64,000 nucleotides of DNA from Aurelia coerulea (lineage: Eukaryota; Cnidaria; Scyphozoa; Semaeostomeae; Ulmaridae): contig CM076949.1 in the NCBI GenBank assembly GCA_039566865.1, forward strand, positions 23,846,501 to 23,910,500, given 5' to 3'. The position numbers were made by a program, and so were the translations under genes. This document shows, in pieces, positions 13,401 through 25,400 of the stretch; within the stretch, counting starts at the first letter, position 1, and each line of letters starts with the position of its first letter. The notes beneath the pieces are model-generated. The model was given only the letters and a program-made list of their open reading frames with translations. It was not told the origin of the DNA and did no database searches.

Positions 13401-16400
13401 CAACACTTACCATCAAATTTTACACCCTTATCTCCAAATTGTGGTCAAAACGGTGATTTTGCAGTTTTTGACGAGCAATATCACACAGCAGTTTACCTGT
13501 TTTTTCAAAATGAAAGGGTCATTTTAAAGATGGATCTTTGTACTTCACAGAGGAAAAAAATTTCAATGCTTTGATCTTTTTTCAGGAACCAAACAATTAT
13601 GTTGGATTTGCAAATTTGCCAAACCAAGTACATCGAAAATCAGTGAAGAAAGGATTCGAATTCACATTGATGGTTGTAGGTAAGAACTTCCTAACAACTA
13701 TTTTCAAATCAGAAATGAGTTACATTCCTTTATGTCAAGAAAATCTCACAAGAGCATCTTTAAACTTTGATTTCAGGCCACGCTTCAAATTTCTTTGAAT
13801 TTTGAATCCTCGAACAAATACGTCTACTCTATATGCTCTTTTCCTGCTTGTTATGTTTTAACGTACTTTTTTCGTTTTTGCTGGTGAAGAGTTAAGCCCA
13901 TACATACATACATACATACATACATTAATTATTTGGTAATGCAGGTTTACCTAAAGGCAGCTAACGCTGATGTGGACCTGCAACTACAAAAAAAAAGAAA
14001 GAAAGAAAAAAAAAAAAAACTTAATTACATTTTTCTAAGATAAAGAGTGAAAAAAAAGTTTTTATATAATTTAAAATATTTAAAATGTCAAAAGTAGTTA
14101 AAATCGTTGTTCTTATTATTAATGATACAAGCCTCTTTTTCAAATGAATGTTGGTTTATTTTATTTTTGTATTCTTTTATCTTGTTTTTGAAAGTTGTTA
14201 CATTTTCTTGACTCTTCAGGTCATTTCCAATTGAGTTCCATAGCACCCCACCTCTATACTTGAATGAATTCCGTCCAATTTCTTTCTTGTATCTTCTGAT
14301 TTCAACTTGAAGAGGGTTTCGTAAATTTGTTTTTCGTTCAGTAAATTGTTCATGGATTTGTTTGGGACATGTTCTGTAATAATAAATTCTATTCACCCAA
14401 AAACTGTTCAGTGTTATAAATCCAGAGCTATATACCGTTATAAAGGTTATTTTATGTATTCATTGCTCAATATAACGTAAACAAACAACTGATATCAAAT
14501 ACGTCCTACTGTTGTAAAGATGATAAACAAGTAAATAAAGTAAAATTCATAGAAGCACTTTGATGCAAATTGAAATAAGCACAACGTTTCGAGCATATTC
14601 CGTTATTAAGCCAACGTGCTATGCTTGAAACGGGCTATGCTCGAAACGGGCTATGCTCGAAACGGGCTATGCTTGAAACGGGCTATGCTCGAAACGGGCT
14701 ATGCTTGAAACGGGCTATGCTCGAAACGGGCTATGCTCGAAACGGGCTATGCTCGAAACGGGCTATGCTCAAAACGGGCTATGCTCGAAACGTCGTGCTT
14801 ATTTCAATTCGCATCAAAGTGCTAGTATTTTACTTTATTTACTTGTTTATCATTGTACAATTGCACCACACGCAACAAGAAGATTTTTTTGATAATTTTA
14901 CGTCCTACTGTTGATGCCAAATTCGACTAATAGTTCGACTAGAGCTCGATTGATTAACGTGAAAACGATCGCCTTTGAATGTGTGTATGGTTTGTATGAC
15001 TTTACAAGCCCTTGACCGTAGATCTGTTCTATTCATCAGGTGAATCTGGCCTTGGAAAGTCGACCTTGGTAGACAGCCTCTTCTTAACAAATATGTACAA
15101 TGACAGGATCGTTCCAGGTGCTGTAGGTATGTATCAGTATGCACTTAAGCGGACACAACTTCCAAGGAACTTCAGTAAGTATACGGGGTGTCCCAAAAAA
15201 TGTATACAGATTTGATTGACTCCAGCGATGTGAATTTAGCTTCAATCAATGGCTAATCACTCTCAAAATGTTCCTCGATAGTTAACTTAAACATAGGTAC
15301 ATCGTTTGTTGGTATTGGTGCTTTGAGAACAGAAATATCAATCTTGAAAGCTCCAATTTGCTTCCACTTACAATCCAGAGCTTATGGCCTAAGCAAATTC
15401 CCGAAGCACATCGAAATTAACAACTGAAATTATTGAAAAATTAAGAAACTTCCCAATGGGTGACTGGGGAGTGACTTCTGGAAAACAGAATAACACAAGA
15501 ACTGATATTGTTCAAATTTTATCAAGGCTATCGTTGATTTATACGCTGTGCTGAATTTGCTTAGGCCAAAAGGCTAAAGCTCTGGTTTGCAGGAAGAGCC
15601 AAATTTGAGCTTTCAAAACTAACATGTCTGCACTCAGACTATCAATATCAACCAACGAGGTATCTATCTTCAAGTTAACTATCGCGGAACATTTTTAGAG
15701 TGATTAGACATTGATGGAAGCTAAATTCACAGTGCTAGAGTCAACCAAATCCGTATACATTTTTTTGGGACGCCCGGTACAATCTAAGTACTGATACATT
15801 TTCCATCCAAAATTGGTACGAAATTCAAACACGGGAAAATGCTAAAAATGTGTCCGTTAAAATGCGTCCATGCAAGTGCAAACCAGCTACATGCTTCTGT
15901 CAAAATTATTCATAATGACCACTGGTGTTTGTAATAGTGAGGATGAGGATAATCTTCAGACAATACTAATCAATTCGACCTCTATTTTCTATGGAAGCTG
16001 TTTCAGCTAGTTCGCACTTTAGCGGACACACTTTTACCATTTTTTCCGTGTTTTAATTATGTACCGATTTTGGATGGAAAATGCACCAGTATACTAACTG
16101 AACCAGCGTGAGTTTGGGGGCCGCAGCGCCGAAAATAATCTGCCAAAAGAGTGCATAGATTAGCGGTTCCTGCTGCAGATTTAGGCCATGTTTTGACGAC
16201 ATTTTGATGTCCTCTCGCAAAAGTGTGAATCGTTTGAATCACGATCGAATTTCTCATATCCAATCAGATGATATGATTTTGTTGCTATTGTTTAGTAAGC
16301 CAGTCAGCAATCAGCTCTAACAATTCATTCAATTCAAGCTTTGTTTTCCTTGAAAGCTATGTCTGCTAAAGTGCATTTGATTCGCAATGTGTTCCGTAAT

Positions 16401-19400
16401 GTAACGCACCTTTCAGAGTTTGTTATGCTGCATTTTAGCGGACCTGCTTTATGTCATACCTTTGAAGAACATATTTAATCAAATGCCGTATCAACGCTAT
16501 CTTACCATAACTAACTTCTCTTGAGACCCTTGTTCTGCAGAGCTTTCCTATTTTTCACTTAATAGTTTCTATTTGTTGGCAGAACGAATAAAGAAAACAG
16601 TTGAAATAAAACAATCAACAATTGAAATCGAAGAAAAGGGAGTTCGACTGAAGCTGACTGTTGTAGACACGCCTGGATTTGGGGATTCAGTTAATAGTGA
16701 TAAAAGGTTTGTTTACGTTAGGTGAGGTGAAAACCTCCTTGTAAAGGGAAAATTTCGGAGCTGGACTTCGGTAAATTTAAGGAATATGATTTGAAATCGA
16801 TCAATTGGATCAACTTCTACCGGGTGAGTCAGGAAAAAGGCCTGGCGTTTGAAAGGCCACTGCTCCCTGAATATATAAGCAATAATATTTTGCAATATCT
16901 GATTGAATAGGTAACATGTTCGATTCTTTTTTTAATCTTTCCTGGCTGAAATTGGTCGCTCCATTGAGATTCTATATGGGATTTAAAGAAAGTCTCCCTG
17001 CGAGTAACCTCGAAAATCGGGCTAAAATCACAAGCATATTTCTCTAATATGTGTTTACCTTACAGCAATGATTTGAGCATACTTTAGCATATGCTATCCT
17101 CTTGGGGGGGGGGGGGGATGAAAAAGTCTTCCCCTAGTATGAATAACTCGTTCAGGGGGATTCCATTCTCCCAAGAGGACAAAATATATGAATACATGTA
17201 AGTGTCACAATTGCTAGAGAAGAAAACAAAGGGACATTTTGCTCGTTGTTTTCTTTCGTTTTTGCAGGTTTTCGAAAGGGGTTTTCTGCAGAAAATCTCC
17301 CATATCGACGGTAAGGAATGGCCGATTAAAGTCAGGTGAATTACTGGACCTAATTGGACAAATCGGGAATAAAACAAGAAAGTTTTCAATATTATTGCTT
17401 TGATGGGAGCAGCATTTTTTCAAACGCCGGGCCTTTTTGTTAACTCGCGCGGTACAATTATCTAATTTGTTCCTTGTTTTATTCAGTCAGCAGCAAGAGG
17501 GTAAATTGGTTGTTAAGTTACAAACTGAAATATAGGTAATCTAAAGATAGGGCAAAGAAAATGCCTATGCACGTTATTGTTCCTCTCGCTAAGCAATATC
17601 TACGCACGTGTCAAAATTATCAAATAAAACAGTTAAATTTTAGAACTGCATGCAGCTCTTAAGATGTCTGTTTATCTCCGTCAACTAACCTTAATACCTG
17701 ATTAATTTTCAGCTGGGAAACGATTGTGAATTATGTAAACAAACAATACGAAGGATATCTCACAGATGAGTCTGGTCTAAATCGAAGGAATATTGTTGAT
17801 AATAGAGTTCATTGCTGTCTTTACTTTATAAATCCTATTGGCCATGGGTAAGTATTAGTTGCTTGCTTTGAATTTCATTTGGGTTATAACTCATAACTAA
17901 TTTGTAAAATTCTTAATTTCGTAAATTTCTCAGAGTTAGATCTTTTGATATCTACTTCCTAGATGCTTTCCCCTTAATGTCTTTCATGTTCCAACTCTCC
18001 CAAATATATCTGCAATCTTCATATATTCGTTTTGAATAAGTAATCCAAGAACCATATAACTTTGAAGGTAAAGTTCTTTAAGTAGCTTTAATAAAGTGAG
18101 AAAACTCTGGAAGCGCGTGGACTTTTTTAGGACACCAACTATATACTCCTATTCATAATGTTGTATGATGTTTTTAAATATTTTCAAATCCAAAGACTTT
18201 ATACATTACTATGGTTTTATATTTTAGACTGTGGCCACCAAAACTATTTGGAAGGTTTCATTGTATATGTTTTAATTGTCCTTTACTTTTATTTGATCTT
18301 GGTGTTTTTGCAGGCTAAAACCATTGGATGTAGTTATGATGAAGGCTTTGCATGATAAAGTGAATATCGTTCCAGTAATTGCAAAAGCTGATACATTAAC
18401 GAAGAAAGAAGTTAAAAAATTAAAGGAAAGAGTAAGTCTGAGTTCAAGTTTATTTCGTTGCAATTTATCAAGTTTACAAAGTTTGATAAAACCATCTCCT
18501 TGCAGACAAAACCTCTTGTTTGCGTCATCTCCTGAATTTTTATGATTTAGTTTATTTCTCTTGTTTTACAGGCTTTAAATCTTTCAAATCTTTAAAAGGA
18601 TGGGTATAGAATTCTATCACATCTTCCTTTTAGTTGGATGGCCTGAAAGGAACTTGGGGCTCTTCGCTGTACATCTGCCATGGAAATATTTCTATACCTT
18701 GATTATTATCAAAATGGCGGCATTTTGATTATTTTTGATAAAATTCATGGAAAATTTGAAAAAGTTAAAATCATCGTAGATCCGAAACCAACAGAGGAAA
18801 AATGATACAATCTTCAAGAAAACCATAGTTTATAGAGGTCTACGATATGGTGGCAAGCAGAAATATGTAGCTCTTTTGGTCTAGGATTTAGAAATTTGAT
18901 GACGTCACAGCCTCAAATGTAATAAAAGCCGCCATTTTGAAATTAATCAAGATATCAGCAAATTGCCACGGCAGATTTACAGAAAATTACCTGAAGTTCC
19001 TTTCAAGCCATTTAAGTCAAAGAAAAGTGTAATAGAATTTTATACCCACCTTTTTGAAGATTTGAGCCCTAATCTTTGTAGCTTTCGGACCATCACAATA
19101 TTTATTTTACATGGTGTTTGAATAGTTTTCGCTATAAAACTCGGTATAAATAATAATCCTGAGACAAACTCGTCTCGAAACTCACTTTAGGTAATCATGG
19201 CCTAGTCATTGCTATTATATGATAGAACAAAGCTGCATTTTCGTACTAATTTTTCAAGTCCTAATCGTGTTTAATTCTATATTGAGTGCTGGGCAAGCTC
19301 GTCTCCAAATATCTTGCAATATCGTCAACTGAATTTGTCGTTTTATTTATGATTTTTATCATGACCTAATCATTAATTACAACTGAACACGTTTCAAAAT

Positions 19401-22400
19401 GAATTGAAATAAACATAGGGCTCAAATTTTTAAAAAGGTCGGTGTAAAATTTATTTGAATTAAATGGCTTGGAAGGAGCTTAGGGTTTTTGCTCTAAACC
19501 TGCCATGAGAATTTATTGACATCTTAATTAGTTTCAGAATGGCGGCATTTATTAAATTTGAGGCTATTACGTCATCAAATTTCTGAATCCTAAACCAGAA
19601 AAGCTACAGATTTCTGCTTGCCATCATATTGTAGACCTTCATAAACTATGGTTTTCTTGAAGGTTATATCATGTTTCCTCTATTGGTTTAGGATTAACGA
19701 TTATTTAAATTTTTCAAAACTTTCCATGAATTTTTTGCAAAATGACTAAAATGCCGCCATTTTGAAAAAAATCAAGATATCAAAAATTTCCACATAGACT
19801 TACGACGTGATTCCTTGTATTCGTTCAACATTTTTAATCTGATATTTACCATCCAATTCAATATGAGCGATGCTGAGACTTATGTAATGAGTATATCTCA
19901 CACCCACCATTCTACAGATTTGAAAGATTTGAGCCCCTTGTTATCGAGCTCAGAAAATTTCGTTTAATTCTTTTATCCGCATCCGCATCCGCTGTGTTGG
20001 TCCTGACATGATTTCCTTCGCATTCTTACCAATAAAAGATCCTTTTTCTCATTCAGGTACTACAAGAAATACAAAGGCATGGCATTCAAATTTACCAATT
20101 TCCAGAAGCTGACGAGGAAGAGGATGATGCTGAATTCATTCAAATAAACAAAGAATTAAAAGAAGGAATTCCATTCGCTGTTATTGGAAGTAACAGCGTA
20201 ACTGAAGTCAATGGTCGGAAAGTTAGAGGAAGAATTTATCCCTGGGGCATTGTTGACAGTAAGTTTTTGGGCAACTTTCCTCTTGCAACTTTCCTCTGGG
20301 CCCAGAAGAGTAGTGCTACTGAACTGATACAAGTTTTATAATATGTATTTTGTATTTTGAATCTTGTTTATATGGGATTGTAGCAGTTGCAGGATTTTAG
20401 TTGTTGGGTTTTAGCAGTTGGCTTGGATTAGTTAGTGTAGTTTTTTTATCCTCAGTGTATATAGATACCGGATGGATGAAAAGGAACTTCAGCTGTTTTG
20501 ACATTAAATGCGCAGAAAACTAGAATACTTGACGTATTCGTGTTGTGGTTTTCCTGCCAAGCGCCAAAAACCTTTGGAGTCGAGGTCTGGGTTGGAGAGA
20601 GAGTCTCCCTCCTGTCAAGAGGCTGATGGGTCATAGGATAGCTTTTCAGAAACATTCTAGGCAATTTATTTCCTTATTTTTCACCGTGAATTTGAAGCCA
20701 ATAGTTTCGTAGGGTTCAATTTATCGTTCGTGAAAGACCTGTGGCAGCCATTTACCAGAAAAATATCGCTCTCCCCAGAACCTTTTTCTAAATGTTAAAA
20801 TGGTCTTTGGTGTGACCTTCTGACTTTGAAGACAGAACAGTCAAGCGGTCAGGGTTCGATACCCGGTCAGAGCCCCACCACTTGAGCGTCATGACAAGGG
20901 GTCGCGGATTCGATTAGGTCTTCTCTACTTCTGCGATTCCGGCGCTTAGCGCTAAAAACCGCAACTTCACTTTCACCTTCATTGGAATGAACCAAAAATA
21001 TGATTGATAGCCGAAAGTGTGAAGTATAGTTTTTGATTTGTCTTCTGTTTTTTTTAATATTGTAGAATGCAACTAAAGTTGGATTTGTGAAAGTTCCTTT
21101 GCCTTGAAATGCATGACAAAGGATGAGTAATCTCCTCTTTTAGAGCAACATGGAAATACTTTGCATTTCCCTCGAGGCTTAAAAACTGATATTTGGAAAG
21201 GTATCAGATCATATACGCTGTTGCTTTTGTAAAGATTTGATTCTTAGTTCTTGAGAGGAACGAAATGTATTTGAATGATGAAATTGCTTATAATTTGATC
21301 GACGGTTTTAGGCTTCTTTTCGCGCACTTTAAAATTACGAATTTTTTGTAAATTAGATTTTATCTGTATTTCCAATGCTCAGAAGAAAAATTGAAGAATA
21401 ATGACGAAAACATTTTTGACATCGGTAATCTTTGATTCCGTCCAAAGCATTTTCCGCGTAACAAAGTTTTGAACAGTTGAAGTTTTTAAAAAGATTATGT
21501 TTTGTCCATCCGGTAAGGTTTTAGCAGTTGGCTTGGATTAGCTAGTGTAGTATTTATTATCATTTTACTGTACATAGCTATGTAACGCCAAATTTAAGTG
21601 AATTGATTACTGGTATTATTATTTTCATAACCATGTTATAACTGACGAGGCTAGCTTGTTTGAATTAGTAAACATGAATGAATGGTTAAAAAAATGAACT
21701 TAGAATTGTCACTTTTTGTTTTCATGTGGTATCAGAAACTTTTTATCCTTGGAATTGAGTTCTCCTTCGAGTATTTGAATTTATTGTTATTTAGCCTAAG
21801 TTTTAGTGATGAAGATTAGCCTTGTTCCAGGCAGATTATTTACACTATTTGCAGTATTGTGAAAACTGCAGTGCCCCCAAAACTTTACTGTAATAGAAAT
21901 ATTTCTTCAAAGCCAGAAGTAAAATAGGCCTAATCGAGTCCGCGACCTCTTGTCATGACGCTTAAGTGTTGGGGCTCTACCTGGGATCGAACCCTGTCCG
22001 CCTGAATGAACTGTCAATACTTTTTTTTCTTGAAATCTATTTGTCAGTTTCTGTATATTCGGAGGGTTAGGATTACATTGAGTAAAGTTAAGCCCCCCCC
22101 CCCACCTACACAACTGCAGCTGCCTCATAAGGCCATTTATCGACTGTGTATCTTAACTTGTTATTCCGGCTTTGTAAGTGACTATTTTACCGTTCATACC
22201 TCTTGATGATTCATTTTTCTTTGGCAGTCGAAAATGAAGATCATTGTGATTTCACGATGCTACGAAATATGTTAATAAGGTGAGCATTTAGAATTCTTAC
22301 GGTCCTAACGATAGCAGCCATGTTGATTTTACCTCGTTCTGCAGAAGGGGAAAAGTGCGTGAAGCCGCGAAGCAGCTTTGAAGGAAGCTTGTTTGTCTGG

Positions 22401-25400
22401 AAGGAAGAGAAGGGAAGGAAAGAGAGCAAGCAGAATAGAAGGAAGGAAAAGAAAGGAAACGATGAAGGGAGGAATGAATGAAGAAATGGAAGGAAAAAGG
22501 TTATAAAAAAGGATGGAAGAATAAAGGAGACGAGGGAGATAGGATGACAAAGAAAACAAAAATTGAAAATATAAAGAGACAGGAAGGACTAAAGGAAGGA
22601 AAGAATAGAAGAAAACCAATGTTTGGATGATGCTATTTTTATTTACAGTTTTGGCATCCAGGGAGCTGTAAAAGTAATTTTAGTTCCTAGTGGATTGTCA
22701 ACTACACTGAAATCTAGGACCACATAAAATTGATAAAACAATGGAAGGAAGAATTCTGGTTTTACGTTCCTTCGCAGGAAAGCAAATATTTTTTCCATCA
22801 TTGATGGGGAATAATGAATAATGAACTGGTTCTTATCTTACTGAGAAAGGAGACATTTCCGATGAAAAAGATGCAGTTATCACGGTAAATTGCAAATCTT
22901 TACGCAATAAAAGCTTGATTCTCGACTTCGATTGCATCGATAGACGAAACATTCAATAGACCATTTTGACATTTAGAAAAAGGATCTGGGGAGAGCAATA
23001 TTTTTCTGGTAAATGGCTGCCACAGGGCTTTTCACCATCGATAAATTGAACTGTGGCAGCCATTTACCAGAAAAATGTTGCTCTCCCTAGGCCCTTTTCT
23101 AAATGTCAAAATGGTCTATTGATATTTTTTATTTGCAGAACGCATATGCAAGATCTGAAAGACGTTACACAAGAAATTCATTATGAGAATTTCAGAGCAC
23201 AGAAACTGGCAGGAGGCAGCTTTAACCCTTCAAAGATGATCAAAGTTGATGATAGGTATGGAAGTTTTGTTTTGCAGAAAGTTTTTTATCCTTTTACTTT
23301 CAAAGGAAACTTGGATGCTCTTCTTTACAAAAGAGGAATGGCCAGAAAATAGCTGCTAAGGGCTTTGGCTAAGACTATGAGTCCGTGGCTCATCCATATT
23401 ACAACCAGTTAAATGGTAAAATATTGCTATTTAAGCCCAGTCCCCGTCCACATTGCTCCGTTTTTCTACAAAAACTGTGAGAAAAACCTCCGTTTTTATG
23501 AAAGCGTTCACACTGATCCGTACAAAAATGGCACAAGAACGGAGGTTTTCGAAAATGCACTTGATCAGTAAGAACGCACAAAAACGGAGGCTTTTGAAAA
23601 CACTCCAATATTGAGCAATGAGTTTCACAAAACCGGAACAATGTGAACGCACAAAGCGGATATCTATGGCTCCGCATTTTTAATCATGTGGATCAATGTG
23701 AAGGGACAAAAATGGATGTTTTTCCCTCCATTTTTGTACAAAAACGGAGCAATGTGAACTGGTAGCTTCGATGCATCAAAAAGGATCATAACAAAAACGG
23801 AGCAGTGTCAGTCACTGCTTTTCTACTGACAGGGAAACTGTTGAAATGTAATTACTCTCTACCGTCTATTCTGAGCATGAAACATTCTTAATTCATATGA
23901 AAGTGAACAGCCCACTGTTGGATGTTTCTTTTGGCAAATAGAGAGATCTGAATGTTGGCAAAATCCTGATTTCAGAAGGAAATTATTCACCTACAACCAT
24001 GAGAAAGATATCAGAAATTAAGTTGCAGCGACTTTGTTTTACTTTCCCGGTACGGTTCTCGTACTGTTTCGTGGTAGTTGCTTTATTTGAACAATGCGAT
24101 GCCGTATTAAGCCAGGTTTAACTGCATAGCCATGCAATTTACCTGCTAACTTAAAGGCATCGAGTCCGCATAAATAGCACGCTCATGAGCAATATCAACT
24201 TCTTTTCAATCATAAAACAAAAGTTGTGATTTAATCGCTATTGAAATTAAACCAAAGAAATTCCCGAGGATAATTCAACGATTAAGAAGCCTTTAGTCTT
24301 CACTACTAATGACTTTAGCACTATTGTGCGATTACAAAGGGCCGTCAGTGGTTTGTCAGCAAAAATTCAGGACAGCGTTGACGCTCAGCTATTGGTATGG
24401 ACTCAATTCCTTTAAGGCAGTTTTGTTGACAAAGCATAACGCCCGAGTATTCTTCTTCCAGGAGAAAACGACAAAGTGGTATTCAAGATGAAAGAGATAT
24501 GTTACTTATGGAGAAAGAAGCAGAGGTGAGTGCATGGAGTAGCTTCATTTTGGAGCCGTTAGACAAGACACGAAATTTTGCGCAATTAACAAACAAGCAA
24601 ATTTAATTCTAGCTAAGGGTTTTGGTTCGTCAGAAGCCTTATTTTCTTGTCTATAACCTTGAGAAGTAAACAATTTTCTGTATGGATAAACTAAAATCCA
24701 GTTCTACCGCACTGAACACGGCAACTCTCGTAGTGAGAGTTTTTGCCCTATCTTTAACATCAAAAGTTTAGATGTGTTGATTTATCTGTTGAAAATTGAC
24801 ACCACGAAAGATAAAATGCCACAGAAGGGAAGCTATACTTTCAACTCAAATTTTGACTGTGCTTGGTACGGAACCATGCTGAAAAATCCCAGAATAAAGC
24901 AATAGAGAATAGATTTAATTTCTGGTAGAAGTTTTTGCAGAACGAGCAATTCAATTTTACTTTTATTGATCCTGCTGTTGATCCAAATTTCTCCCAGGTA
25001 AATATTAACTTCTTTACATTCTTAAAAGGGTTGATGGTGTTGTCCTAAAGATAAACAGCAGTATTAACCCTTTTAAGAATAAAGACAAAATAGTACGTAG
25101 ACAAAATTTACGTACAACGCTGGAATCCTTTATTTGAAAATTTACTTAGTTTTGACTTCGCTAGAGAACAACAGAAGTGCTGTTTTGAAGCAACCACTTA
25201 GTGTGCCTTTCCTTTGCCATGAATCTGCAACATTTGTCAGATTGACTCAAACGAGGTCGCAAACTCTAAATTGAGGCCTGGCCTATGCAACTGAAGGTGA
25301 AGGTGATAGTGAAGTTGCGGATTTTAGCGCCAAGCGGTGAGATCACAGAAGTAGCTAAGCGCCGATCGAGTCCGCGACCCCTTGTGATGACGCGCTCAAG

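Noticed and set aside
14621..14914. 97-residue open frame with repeated [16 protein letters not shown]
   Set aside because: It is a translation of the 16-bp minisatellite (three frames share the same peptide), with no start context or splice support.
16057..16263. Minus-strand frame next to septin exon 6
   Set aside because: Lies across the right arm of the fold-back element 15788-16093 and ordinary intron; no protein similarity.
22329..22619. Minus-strand 96-residue frame rich in Phe/Leu/Ser
   Set aside because: Reverse complement of the purine-rich tract; low-complexity artefact.
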